A DNA stretch of 64,000 bases from Amycolatopsis solani (GTDB lineage Bacteria > Actinomycetota > Actinomycetes > Mycobacteriales > Pseudonocardiaceae), in the NCBI RefSeq assembly GCF_033441515.1, contig NZ_JAWQJT010000002.1:1240001-1304000 (forward strand). Reading direction: 5' to 3'. The notes beneath the pieces were generated by a model, which worked only from the letters and a program-made list of their open reading frames with translations, was not told the DNA's origin and did not search any database. Shown here piece by piece: positions 45,232 to 55,300 of the stretch. Positions within the stretch are counted from its first letter, which is position 1; each line of letters begins with the position of its first letter. Both the position numbers and the translations under genes were made by a program.

Positions 45232-46670
45232 CTACTTCGGGTCCTGGTCCAGCTGGGTGGCCTTGACCGCGTTGCCGACCTGGGTGCAGTCGTCGGTGGT
45301 GATGCCCGCGGTGCCCGCCTTGGCGAGCGCCGCGCACGACGAGTTGAGGGCGTCGCCGACGTCCTTGAAGGTCGCGCTCTGGGTGAGCGTGTTCTCGACG
45401 CCCCACCAGATCTGGACGGACTTGTCGAGGCCGAGGCCGCGCACCGTCTGCCCGTTGAAGGTGTCGCCGTCGGTGATCAGGTAGTCCGCCTTGTTGACGA
45501 CGCCGTCGTTGATGTGCTCGTCCGGGTTGTTCGTTTCCCAGCCCGGGCCGTTGACCCGGTCGGGCTGCGGGCTGAGCGACGAACGCGGGTCCTTCATGTT
45601 CCGGATCGCGCCGAGCGACGAGCCCGCGCCGAGCAGCCAGCGGTTGTCGCCGGTGTCGTTGGGGTCGTTCGACGTGATGCCGATGAACTTGCCGAAGACG
45701 TCCGAGAGGCCCTCGTTGATCGAGTCGGCCTGGCCGCCGCTCAGCCCGGAGGTGTGCTGCGTGACGCCGTGCGTGAGTTCGTGGCCGGTGATGTCGTCGG
45801 TGGTGACGCCCTCGCCGAAGGCCATCTGCTCGCCGTCCCAGAAGGCGTTGGCGAAGGGGCATTCGCCGTCGACGCAGATCCGGACGGTGCCGCGCAGCGC
45901 CTTGCCGGTGCCGTCGGAGTAGTCCGCGCCGATCAGCTCGGTGAGGTCGACGTTGACGTACTTCTGGTAGAAGTCCGAGGCCTGCCCGAAGAAGGTGTAG
46001 ACGTTGTTGACGTCGGCGACGCTCGACTCGGCGCCGCCCTCCTTGCGGGTGACGTCGAAGGCGGTGCCGCAGCGGACCGACTCGCTGCTGCCGCTGACCA
46101 CCTTGTGGTTCGCGTCGCAGACGTCGCGGTTGGCCTCGCGACCTCCGACCACGACGTGACGACGTCCTGGGTGCCGGCCTTGACGACCTCGGTCCACTTG
46201 TCGTTCAGCTTCTTGCCGTGCACGGTGACCTGGTAGGTCGGCACCGCGACGCCGTCGCCCTTCGCGCCCCCGAGAGTGGCGTCGTACCAGTAGGCGCGCG
46301 GCGCGTCGGCCTTCAGCGTGCCCACCGCGAGGCCGGTGCGCTTGGCGACGTCCGCGATGGCGGCCTGGGCGGCGCCCGCGTCACTCGCCGGGAAGGCCCC
46401 AGCGGTCTTCTTCGCGGTGCGCCCGTGCGTGGCGAGCACCGCGCCCGCCTTGTCGCGGACCTGGATCAGCTGGCCGCCGAACACCGGCACCCCGCCGATC
46501 TCCTGCTGCGACCGCAAAACGCTGCCGAACGGCATCGCGAGGGGGTTCAGCGCGTGCATCGACGGCTGGGCGATGGTCGCGTAGGCGGGCGAACCCGTCG
46601 TGAGCAGCGACACCGCGACGACGGCCGCGCTCACCGCCGCCGTCCCTGCGATGACCCGTTTGCGTGACAC
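45232..46670 (-). pseudogene. M4 (thermolysin-family) metalloprotease, disrupted by a frameshift
   Basis: Two frames together give one secreted M4 protease. The first (from 46670/46679) has a signal peptide (RVIAGTAAVSAAVVAVSLLT) and an FTP/PepSY-type propeptide down to QDVVTSWSEV. The second resumes at EANRDVCDANHKVV and has the zinc site GHELTHGVTQH, the third ligand in NEGLSDVFG and the C-terminal domain to DQDPK. The frame changes at about 46132-46145; a missing single base, or a -1 slip, would restore one reading frame of about 479 residues. No slippery heptamer is seen, so mutation or a sequencing error is likeliest. GTG 46670 is preferred over 46679 because GGAGG lies eight bases upstream of it. 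Confidence 0.75.
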
Positions 46671-46679
46671 CCGGTACAC

Positions 46680-46994
46680 CTCCGTGGAAGCTTGATCACC
46701 TGACGTGAAGTCCGAGCAGGTTCACATGCCCCGAAGGGGTCGCACACCGGTCGAAAGTAGGTAACCCACCAAGTTGGGTACGGATGTCGGTGGTTAATCA
46801 CCGACAATTCGGACGGCGATCATGAAGCGGGCGGGGCCACCCGCAGCCGCCGCGAGCCGCCTCGCTTGTGGCGGGCCGGTTCGAGCAGCCCCCTGGACGA
46901 CATGAATGAGTCATTCAGGACCTCCGGCGACATGAATGAGTCATTCAAGACATCAGGCGGGCCCGCCGATGCAACGATCCGCCAGCCACCACAG
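46680..46994. other. Intergenic region with palindrome and partial 3'-end duplication
   Basis: No gene is supported. It holds the palindrome TGTCGGTG-GTTAAT-CACCGACA (46785-46806), a second imperfect one around 46761-46780 (GTAACCCA...TGGGTAC), and the paired repeat described separately. The 17 bases GAAGCGGGCGGGGCCAC at 46824-46840 are repeated exactly at 46999-47015, where they are the 3' end of the PucR gene; the upstream copy would encode LRVAPPAS and a stop in the same orientation. Confidence 0.55.
46903..46962. repeat. Dispersed paired-palindrome element, copy 1
   Basis: Two perfect 15-base palindromes TGAATGAGTCATTCA (46903-46917 and 46933-46947) are set exactly 30 bases apart, each followed by a related spacer (GGACCTCCGGC and AGACATCAGGC). 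The same arrangement, with the same spacer sequences, recurs at 58346-58405. It is A+T-rich compared with its surroundings. Confidence 0.85.
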
Positions 46995-48635
46995 TCACGA
47001 AGCGGGCGGGGCCACCACCCGCAGCTGCAGCATCGCGGCGAACCGCGCCTCCGGGTCCGCCATGTCGAACCCGCCCACCTCCGCCAGCCGCCGCAAGCGG
47101 TAGCGGAACGTGTTGGGGTGCACGTGGACCGCCGCCGATGCCGCGATCACGTCGCCGAACGCGTCGAGCCACGCGCGCAGTGTCTCGACCAGGTGCGCTT
47201 GGTGCTGCTCGTCGTACTCGATCAACCGCGCGACCGGCCCGGTCGGGCGGTCGCCGCGGACGGCGACCAGGTCCTGCAGCTCCAGGAGCAACGCCTCCAC
47301 GTGGACGTCCGCCAGCAACGCCACCCGGCGGCCCGCGCCGCTCCCCGACCGCAGGACCCGCAACGCGCGGTCCGCGCTCGCGCGGGCTTCCGGGAGCTCG
47401 GCCGCGCTGCGGGCGACCGGGCCGATGCCGACCACCGCGCGGACGCGGTCGCCCACCCGGTCCAGGAAGTCCTTCGAGATCCGGAGCGCGCGGCGCTCGC
47501 CGTCGGCGTCGCGGGTCACCGGGACCAGGCCGTACGCCGTGTCGCCGATCAGGGCCGCCGCGCAGCGGGGGTGCACCGCGCTCAGGTGCATGGCCAGCCC
47601 GTCGGCCAGGCGCTGCCGTTCCGTCGCGACTTCCGCGTCCTCGGCGCCGTTCTCCAGCACCGCCAGCGCCAGCACGACGACCGGCTGGTCGGCCAGTCCC
47701 AGCCGGCTCAAGGCTTCCCGCGCCGCTCCGCCGCCTTCGAGGGCGGTGCTCAGCAGGTCCGCGCGCAGGCGCCGTTCGACGTCGGCGCCCGCCCGGACGC
47801 GCAGCAGGTGCAGCGCCACCAGGCGGGCTGCGTCGCAGAGGGCCTGGGTGCGGTCGGGCGTCAGCGGTTCGCGCACCGCGGCCCAGATCGAGCCGAGGAT
47901 CTCGTCGCCCGCCCGCACCGCGACCGCCACCCGCGGGATGGTGAACCCGTCCATGCTGTCCGGCGGCCGGTCGACGAACACCGGCTGGTCGCTGCGGTAG
48001 AGCTCGCTGAACACCCCGCGGTCGGCCAGCATCCGCGAGAACCGCTCCGGCACCTGCCGCCCCAGGATCGTCTCGACCCGCGACGGGTCGGCTTCGTCCT
48101 GGTGCCCGGAGAACGCCAGCACGCGCGACCGGCGGTCCTCGATGGTGACCGGCGCGTCGATCAGCGCCCCGATCGCGTTGGCCACCGCGAAGAGGTCGCC
48201 CGAGGGCAGCCCGGCCAGCGTCTCCGGTTCGGCGTCGCCGACGTCGCCTTCGGCCAGCAGCGACCGCAGCATCGCGGCGAGCTGGGCCCAGGACGCGCCG
48301 CGGGCCAGGCCCAGCAGCGCGACGCCGGTCTCCTCGACGGCGGCGGTGATCGCCGCGGTCACCGTGACCGGCGCGCGCAGCACGAGCCCGGCCGCGTCGT
48401 GGCGCGCCAGCGCGCGCAGCTGCCGCACGACTTCGCCGGGCTCGGCCAGCCCGACCCCGAGCACCAGGGCGTGCTGCGGCAGCGCGGGTTCGTCGAGCGG
48501 GTCGTGGATGGCGACGCCGCCGATGCCGCCCGGGCGGTCGCCGTCGCCGAGCACGAGGTCCAAGAGGGTGCCGCCGAGGTCGTCGAGGACGCGGCCGAGG
48601 CTGGCGTGCGGGCGCAGGTTCACCGAAACGAGCAC
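46995..48635 (-). CDS. PucR-family transcriptional regulator
   Basis: A 546-residue regulator. The N-terminal about 110 residues are a PucR-like ligand domain (AIHDPLDEPALPQHALVLGV). A GAF/GGDEF-like middle part includes RVETILGRQVPERFSRMLAD, RVAVAVRAGDEILGSIWAAV and GIGPVARSAAELPEARASA. The C-terminal helix-turn-helix is ASAAVHVHPNTFRYRLRRLA. Such proteins control catabolic genes such as purine or fatty-acid use; the target here is not evident. GTG 48635 sits too close to GGGAGG, so GTG 48623 may be the real start. Confidence 0.9.
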   Translation of the reverse strand: MLVSVNLRPHASLGRVLDDLGGTLLDLVLGDGDRPGGIGGVAIHDPLDEPALPQHALVLGVGLAEPGEVVRQLRALARHDAAGLVLRAPVTVTAAITAAVEETGVALLGLARGASWAQLAAMLRSLLAEGDVGDAEPETLAGLPSGDLFAVANAIGALIDAPVTIEDRRSRVLAFSGHQDEADPSRVETILGRQVPERFSRMLADRGVFSELYRSDQPVFVDRPPDSMDGFTIPRVAVAVRAGDEILGSIWAAVREPLTPDRTQALCDAARLVALHLLRVRAGADVERRLRADLLSTALEGGGAAREALSRLGLADQPVVVLALAVLENGAEDAEVATERQRLADGLAMHLSAVHPRCAAALIGDTAYGLVPVTRDADGERRALRISKDFLDRVGDRVRAVVGIGPVARSAAELPEARASADRALRVLRSGSGAGRRVALLADVHVEALLLELQDLVAVRGDRPTGPVARLIEYDEQHQAHLVETLRAWLDAFGDVIAASAAVHVHPNTFRYRLRRLAEVGGFDMADPEARFAAMLQLRVVAPPAS

Positions 48636-48713
48636 CTCCCGAAGCTAGGCGGGGCGACCCCAGCCTAGTTCGTCGGAAGGGACGAAATCACCACCCGATT
48701 TCGTCGACCGGCA

Positions 48714-50519
48714 CTAACTCGCGGTTTCCCGTCGCCGGGCCGCGTCCCCGGCCGCCGCGGCCGCGTACAGCCACGCGAACGCGGCCCACATCCCGGCGAA
48801 GATCAGCCCGACCAGCACGTAGGCGACCGTCCACAGCACCAGCGGCGTGTCGGTCTTGCGTTCCCGCTGCAGGAACGAGATCTCCGAGACGAAGTCGCGC
48901 TTCCCGGACTCGGCGGTGATGACCTTCGCGTTCGCCGCCGGGTCGGCGGGGGCGTAGATCGGCGCGAGCGCCATCAGGCGGTTGGCGACGTGCAGCCGGA
49001 TCCCCGCCTTCCACTGCCCGAACACCGGCAGCGGCTCGGCCGTGCGGTAGACGCCGGGGCCGAGCTTCTCCAGCGGCGCGGAGTAGAAGTCCCCGCCCTG
49101 CCAGGCGAACCCGGTGAGCCAGACGGCGTCGTCGGCGAGGTCGGGCCGGCTGATCGTCACGGTGGCGTCCACCCAGCGGGGCGTCCCGCCGCCGTGCGGG
49201 TTCGAGATCTCCTGCCCCACCGCGGCTTCGGTGAGCCGGACGTCGGCGGCGAGCCCCGGCGGCGGGGCGAGCGGCGCCGCCACCGCCGCCATCAGCGCGA
49301 CGACCCCGAGGGCGCCGGCCAGCCCGGCGGCGTGCCGGGCCCCGAACGCACGCGGGAGGCGGGTGCCCGCGGCGACGTCTTCGATGCGCTGGTACTGCCA
49401 CGCGCCGATCAGCGCGCCGCCGATGCTCGCGGCCGCGCCGAAGGCGAGGAAGAGGCCGAGGTCCGCGGCGGGCCACGGGTCCGGCATCAGCCACTGCGAG
49501 AACGCCCACTCGCCGAGCAGGCCGAGGGTGCCGCTCGCCAGCCCGGCCACGACCGGGAACAGCGGCCCGCGCACCAGCAGCGCGACGACCTCGATCACGA
49601 CCGCCTCGGCGGCGTACGGCAGCAGCGAAGCGACGTGCAGGTCCGCCACCAGCGGGATGATCGAGAAGACCGCGCGCGAGACCAGCAGCACGGCGACAAC
49701 GATGAGCGCGCCACCCGGCCCCCACGAGAGGCGGCCGCAGACGAGCGTCCAGCTGCCGATCAGCCCGACGAGCACCACCTGGGCGAGCATCGGGAACTGC
49801 GGCACGCCGAGGTCGAACTCCATCAGGAACGCCGACGCGCCCATCATCCAGGCGCCGGCCAGCACCGGCCCGAGCAGCCGGACGAACGGGCCGGTGGCGC
49901 CGGCCTGACGGGCTTCGGCCAGCAGCAGCTGCAGGCCGATCACCACGCCGACGCCGCCGCCGATCATCAGCACGTGGGTGGGTCCCCACTCGGTGACGTC
50001 CTGACCGAAGAGCCGGTGCCAGACGTCGTCGAGCGGGAAGCCGGCGATGCCGACCAGGCCGGTCAGCATCATCTGGACGCTGCCCATCGGCACCCGCCAG
50101 TGCGGACCGAGCTTGAAGGTGCGCTTCGGCAGCTTGCCCTTGGCCAGCGCGGCGCTGAGCACGCCGCTGGCGAAGATGCCCATCAGCCCGAAGTAGATCG
50201 GGTAGTGCGACGGGTTGGCCAGCGGCCCTTCGTCGCGGCCGAGCTCCATGTGGATCGGGACGTCCCAGTAGACGCCGATCAGCGCGGACATCCCGGAGAG
50301 GAAGGCGACGAACATCGGCAGCGCCGCCCAGCGCGGCAGGCCGGACAGCTCGCCCGACCAGTCGGCGAGGCGGCCCACCAGCGTCCGTTTGCCGGCCCGC
50401 GTCCGCAGGACGAAGATCGCCAGCGGGAGGAAGACCAGCAGGAACATCAGCAGCGCGACGACGATCTGGCCGAACTGCGCGCCCCCGGCCGGGGGGCTGT
50501 TCTCCTGCGCCAGCAGCAT
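48714..50519 (-). CDS. Large polytopic membrane protein with extracellular C-terminal region
   Basis: A 601-residue protein with about twelve membrane helices in residues 15-410, a hydrophilic domain of about 140 residues (QEISNPHGGGTPRWVDATVT, FAWQGGDFYSAPLEKLGPGV) and a last helix near 560-585. Conserved-looking His residues occur in VYWDVPIHMELGRDEGPLAN, SHYPIYFG and DDVWHRLFGQDVTEWGPTHV, which could bind metal. It is divergent from the cupredoxin-like lipoprotein gene, suggesting a shared copper- or redox-related job (inference). I recognise no named family. Confidence 0.65.
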   Translation of the reverse strand: MLLAQENSPPAGGAQFGQIVVALLMFLLVFLPLAIFVLRTRAGKRTLVGRLADWSGELSGLPRWAALPMFVAFLSGMSALIGVYWDVPIHMELGRDEGPLANPSHYPIYFGLMGIFASGVLSAALAKGKLPKRTFKLGPHWRVPMGSVQMMLTGLVGIAGFPLDDVWHRLFGQDVTEWGPTHVLMIGGGVGVVIGLQLLLAEARQAGATGPFVRLLGPVLAGAWMMGASAFLMEFDLGVPQFPMLAQVVLVGLIGSWTLVCGRLSWGPGGALIVVAVLLVSRAVFSIIPLVADLHVASLLPYAAEAVVIEVVALLVRGPLFPVVAGLASGTLGLLGEWAFSQWLMPDPWPAADLGLFLAFGAAASIGGALIGAWQYQRIEDVAAGTRLPRAFGARHAAGLAGALGVVALMAAVAAPLAPPPGLAADVRLTEAAVGQEISNPHGGGTPRWVDATVTISRPDLADDAVWLTGFAWQGGDFYSAPLEKLGPGVYRTAEPLPVFGQWKAGIRLHVANRLMALAPIYAPADPAANAKVITAESGKRDFVSEISFLQRERKTDTPLVLWTVAYVLVGLIFAGMWAAFAWLYAAAAAGDAARRRETAS

Positions 50520-50649
50520 CGCGTGCGCCTTCCTGATTCCGTGAACACAAGTAACTGTTACTGTTCGTCACACGATAAGCCGGGCGAACCGCCCGGGCAA
50601 CCCCGGGGTGTCCCCTACCGGACAACCCGCACGATCGATAAGGACGGCG

Positions 50650-51003
50650 ATGGCGCGGACCCTCCTGCTGGTGACAATGCTGGGCTTGCTGCTGGGCGGG
50701 TGCTCCTCCCCCACGCCGCCGGCACCGGCGGGCCCGGGCGAGCAGGTCGTCCGGTTCACCGTCCAGGACGGCAAGCGCGTCGCGGGACCCGACCGGGTCG
50801 AAGTCGCCCCCGGCCGCGCCGTCCGGCTCGAGGTCACCTCGGACACCGCCGACGAGCTGCACGTCCACGGCTACGACAAGGAGGCCGAGCTGACCGCGGG
50901 ACAGCCCGGCTCGGTGGCGTTCACCGCCGACATCCCGGGCTTGTTCGAGGTCGAACTGCACCACAGCGGGGCGAAGCTGACCCAGCTGCGGGTCGGCGCG
51001 TGA
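50650..51003 (+). CDS. Cupredoxin-like lipoprotein
   Basis: A 117-residue exported lipoprotein: signal peptide ending in the lipobox LLGGC, then a single small beta-domain (VVRFTVQDGKRVAGPDRVEV, VRLEVTSDTADELHVHGYDK, AFTADIPGLFEVELHHSGAK) that follows the cupredoxin pattern. It has His in HVHGYD and ELHHS but no Cys or Met in the usual blue-copper positions, so copper binding, if any, would be atypical. It overlaps the next membrane protein gene by four bases and starts a three-gene operon. Confidence 0.78.
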   Translation: MARTLLLVTMLGLLLGGCSSPTPPAPAGPGEQVVRFTVQDGKRVAGPDRVEVAPGRAVRLEVTSDTADELHVHGYDKEAELTAGQPGSVAFTADIPGLFEVELHHSGAKLTQLRVGA

Positions 51004-52223
51004 CGATCGTCCTGGCGCACGGGCTCGGCGGGCGCTCCGACCTGCCGGTCCCGCTCTGGCTCGCGCTCTACGCCGGCGCGGCGGCCGTGCTCGCGTCGTT
51101 CGTAGCGCTGACGCTGCTGTGGAAAACCCCGCGGCTGCGGGGCGCGGAAGCCGGCCGACCGCTGCCGTTCGAGCGCTTCCTCGACTCCCGGGCGCTGTCG
51201 CACGTCCTCAACGGACTCGGACTCGTGTTCCTCGCCGGGTTCCTCGCGGTCGCGTGGTTCGGCCCGGACACTTCGGCGGCCAACCCGGCACCAGCGTGGT
51301 TCTACGTGTGGTTCTGGGTCGGACTGGTGCCGCTGTCGCTGCTCTTCGGCCCGGTCTGGCGCCGGCTGAACCCGGTGCGCACCTTGGCTTCGCCGTTCCG
51401 CGGGCGGCGTCCACTGCCCGAACGGCTCGCCCACTGGCCCGCCGTCGCGAGCCTCCTCGCGTTCCTTTGGCTGGAGCTGGCGTCCGGCCACTCGGACTCG
51501 CCGCGGCTGATCGCCGCGTTCGTCACCGTGTATGTCGTTATACACGTGGCTTGCGGTGCGGTGTACGGGCCGCGCTGGTTCGACCGCGGCGACGGGTTCG
51601 AGGTCTACGCGGTGCTGATCGCCGGGCTGTCCCCGGTCGGCCGCCGCGCCGACGGCCGCCTGGTCGTGCGCTCCCCGCTCGACGGCCTCCTGGCGCTGAG
51701 CGGCTCCCCCGGCCTGACGCCGCTGATCCTCGTCGTCCTGGGTTCGACGGCGTTCGACGGCCTGACCCGCCTCCCGTTCTGGAGCGATCTCGCGCCGTCG
51801 GTCCCGCTCGCGACGGCCGGCCTGCTCGCCGCGATCGGCCTCACGGCGGCGGCGTACGCGGGCGGCATCCGGCTGACGCGGCCGTACCTGCGCAGGGGCA
51901 CCGAGCCGTACACCGGGTTCGCGCACACGCTGGTGCCGATCATGGTGGGCTACACCGTGGCCCACTACTTCTCGTTCGCGCTCTTCGAAGGCCAGCGCGG
52001 CTTCGACCCCGCCGTCGCCGACTACACCCTGGTGCCCGCGGCGGCCATCGCGCTGGTGCAGGTGGGCGCGATCGTGCTCGGGCACGTCCTCGCGGTCTGC
52101 TCGGCGCACGACCGCGCCCTCGGCGTGCTGCGCAGCGGGTACCGGACGGTGGGCCAGTACCCGCTGCTGGCCTTGATGGTCGGCTACACGGCGGTCGGCA
52201 TCTTCCTGGTGTCGGGCGCATGA
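51000..52223 (+). CDS. Polytopic membrane protein of the cupredoxin-like operon
   Basis: A 407-residue protein with about ten membrane segments. Recognisable stretches are LVPLSLLFGPVWRRLNPVRT, SPVGRRADGRLVVRSPLDGL and FAHTLVPIMVGYTVAHYFSF. No enzyme motif or known family was identified. GTG 51000 overlaps the lipoprotein stop, and its own stop overlaps the next small gene. It may work with the lipoprotein and with the divergent 601-residue membrane protein. Confidence 0.7.
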   Translation: MTIVLAHGLGGRSDLPVPLWLALYAGAAAVLASFVALTLLWKTPRLRGAEAGRPLPFERFLDSRALSHVLNGLGLVFLAGFLAVAWFGPDTSAANPAPAWFYVWFWVGLVPLSLLFGPVWRRLNPVRTLASPFRGRRPLPERLAHWPAVASLLAFLWLELASGHSDSPRLIAAFVTVYVVIHVACGAVYGPRWFDRGDGFEVYAVLIAGLSPVGRRADGRLVVRSPLDGLLALSGSPGLTPLILVVLGSTAFDGLTRLPFWSDLAPSVPLATAGLLAAIGLTAAAYAGGIRLTRPYLRRGTEPYTGFAHTLVPIMVGYTVAHYFSFALFEGQRGFDPAVADYTLVPAAAIALVQVGAIVLGHVLAVCSAHDRALGVLRSGYRTVGQYPLLALMVGYTAVGIFLVSGA

Positions 52224-52384
52224 CCACGGTGGACACCGCGGCGCGGGTGGTGATGATGCACCAGGGCGGCTGGGACGAGATCGCCCTGTTCACCGGCCCG
52301 GTGGCGATCATCGGCCTGCTGATCTTCCTCGCCCGGCGGCAGGTGCCCCCGCCGGACGAGGAAGACGACGACGACGTCAGCTAG
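52220..52384 (+). CDS. 54-residue single-pass membrane peptide
   Basis: ATG at 52220 overlaps the upstream stop as ATGA. The peptide has one membrane helix (IALFTGPVAIIGLLIFLARR) and an acidic tail (PPPDEEDDDDVS), the look of a small subunit stabilising a membrane complex. Its end overlaps the convergent GH2 gene by eight bases. Confidence 0.65.
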   Translation: MTTVDTAARVVMMHQGGWDEIALFTGPVAIIGLLIFLARRQVPPPDEEDDDDVS

Positions 52385-55300
52385 TCAGCTTCGCCGCCAC
52401 GTTGTAGGCCTCCACCAGCAGCTTCGCGTTCGGCACCCGGCGCCGCGGCTCGACGCGGACCGTGCGGCTCTCCCCCGGCAGCAGCCAGAAGTAGTTGTCG
52501 CCGTACTTCGTCGGCAGGACGCGGTCCGTCCCGTTCTTCTCCCGCAGCGACAGCCGGATCATCGCCGCCACCGTGCGGCCGTCGTTGCGGATCGTCGCGG
52601 TGTACGCGTCGCCGTCCGGGCGCCAGGACGTCGTCAGGCGCGCGCCCGGGAGCTGGTTCAGCGCGCGCATCGCCGTGTCCGTCCGGTAGCGCCAGTACGT
52701 GTTCTCCGACAGCACCGCGCCGCGGTCGTCGGTCAGGGTCAGGCGCAGCAGGTGCAGGTCCGGCAGAGCGTCGGCGAACGGGACGGTGAACGCCGCCGCG
52801 GCCGAAATCGGGGCCACGTCGAGCTTCTGCTGCTGGGCCGGGCCCAGCGCCGTGCCGTCGAGGCCGTACAGCCGCGCGGTCGCGGTCACGCCGGTCAGCG
52901 CGCCCGGCGTGTGGTTGACCACCCGGACCTGCCACGTCGTCAGGTCGGCCTGCACGTGGTGGTGCTCGCAGCCCTTGCGCGCGCCGTAGTAGCTGCCGTT
53001 GACGTCGAGGTCGTAGTCGTAGGTCTGCCAGACCGTGCTGTGCCACGCCGGGTGCGACATCCACAGCAGCACGCCGGTGGCGTCGTTCCACAGCTTCGCG
53101 TTCCACGCCTCGAAGATCGCGCGCATGCTCTCGTAGTTGACGAACTGCGCCTTGCGGCAGAACTCCGCCAGGCTCGTCGAAGGGGCCAGGCGTGCGTCGA
53201 TCGCCGCGAGGTAGCTCTGCGGGGACTGGTTGCCGTTCGTGGACCAGTCGTGCAGGAACCAGGGCGCGCCGATCGGCCAGCCCGGGTCGTCCTTCCCGAC
53301 CAGGTTCCGCATGCTTTCGACCACCGACACCGTCGGCAGCCCGATCTCGCTCCAGAACCCGGCCTTGCCGCCGGTCGCTTCGCCGGTGAAGTACCGCTTC
53401 GGGTCCTGCCAGTAGTACGGCCCGTCGCCGGTGATCACGCCGCCCGCGGAGTTGCCCTGGTAGAGCAGGTCGGTGCTCGAGTGGACGATGTCGCGCAGCG
53501 CGTTGTCGATGACCGGCGGCGGGGTGCCTTCGTTGCAGCCGAACCAGACCGTCGCGCACGCGTGGTGGCGGTAGCGCAGCACGGTGTCCTTCGCCTGCGC
53601 CAGGAAGACGTCGTGGTTGGCCGGGTCGGTCGACCAGCCGTCCCAGAACTCGTTCCACAGCAGGATGCCGTACTTGTCGCAGGCGTCGAACAGCTCCTGG
53701 CGGTACGACGATCCCACCCAATTGCGGATCAGCGTGAAGTTCATGTCGCGGTGCATCGCGACGACGGCGTCGGTGCGCTCGGCCGGCATCCGGCGCAGCA
53801 GCTCGTCCCAGCCCCAGCTGCCACCGCGGGCGAAGATCTTGACGCCGTTGACGAGGAACGTCAGCGGCTTCGGGCTGTTGTCCACCGAAGCGGCGTCGGT
53901 CCAGCTGTCGCCGTCTTGGGAGACCTGGATCTTGAACGTCGCGGCGTACGCGGTTTCCCAGGTGAGGACGACCTTCTCGAACGCCGTCGCGGCGCCGAGG
54001 TCGACCTGCAGCCACTGGTTGTCGTCGTAGGCCGACGTCCAGCGCGTGTTCGGGTCGCCGTCGAAGGCCCGCTCGGGCGGGTTGCCGTCGGCCACGGACA
54101 GCGAGCTCGACGGCTTGCCCTGCGCGACATCGGTGCCCGAGCCGTCCAGGACGGCCATCGTCCAGAGCGAGAAGCCCCAGCCGGTGGCGCGCTTGAGGCC
54201 CTGCATCCGGACGTACCGGGCGGTTTGCGCGCCGAGCTCGACGGTCTGCGTGGCGCGGCCGTCGGCGATGACGACCGGCAGGTCGTACTGGTAGCCGATC
54301 TCGCGCAGGCCGATCTTGACCGTGCGCCGGTCGCTGGTGCTCGCGCCGATCGCCGCGGTGAGCGTCAGGTCGTAGAGGTCGGGGTCGCCGTAGCCGTTGG
54401 GCCACCACAGCTTCGGGTTCTTCACCACCTGTTTCGGGAACACGACGTCGGTGCTCTGCCCGGCCGGGACGGTGACCGTGCTCGACACGCTGACCGGGCC
54501 GAACGCGGCGCTGACCTTGACCCGCTGGGCGGTCGCGGCGGCGTTGCGGACCGGGACGGTCAGCGTCACCTCGGCGGTACCGTCGCCCGGCACCTTCGTG
54601 TCGGCGCGGACGTCGCCGAGCACGGCGGCGCCGGTCGAGCGCAAGCGGACGTGGTCCCAGATGCCCGAGGCGCGGTCGCGCACCGCCGGCATCCAGTCCC
54701 AGCCGGAGACCGCGAGGTACGTCGGCGAGTTGTCGAACATCGTGCCGCCCGCGTCGACCCAGGAACTGCCGTCGGCACCCTTGTCCCCCGGGCTGCCGGG
54801 GCGCGGCATCGGCGAGATCTTCACGGCGAGGGCCTGGTCGCCGGTCCGGCGCAGCGCCGCCGTGACGTCGAAGGCGCCGCGGCCGAACGGGTGGCTCTGC
54901 GTGCCGATTTCCGCGCCGTTGAGCCAGATCTGAGCCTCGTGGTTGACGCCGTCGAATTCGAGCCAGACGTGCCGGCCGGGCGAGGTGTCGAGGCCGCGCG
55001 GGAGGGCGAAGCGGCGGCGGTACCACCAGGCGTGCCGGGAAAGCGCTTCCGGGACGTGCAGCTGGTTCATCCCGGACACCGGGTCGGGCAGCTGCCCCTG
55101 CTCGACGAGCGAGGCCAGCACGGTGCCGGGCACCGTGGCCGGCAGCCAGCCGCGGGTGTCCACTTCTGCCCCCGAGAGCGCCTTGCCGTCGCCGGTCGGC
55201 GCCCAGTCGTCCATCGTCAGCACCCAGCCGGATTCGAGCGGCACGGTGCCGTCGGGCGCCACGGCGAGCGCGGGCGGGTCGTCGTGCGGGCGGACCGGGA

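Noticed and set aside
45933-46137. C-terminal extension of the first M4 frame past the frameshift
   Set aside because: After about 46137 this frame loses all family similarity and is low-complexity, whereas the other frame continues the protease.
46903-46962. CRISPR-like 30-base periodicity
   Set aside because: Only two units per locus, each palindrome 15 bases with similar, not unique, spacers, and no cas genes.
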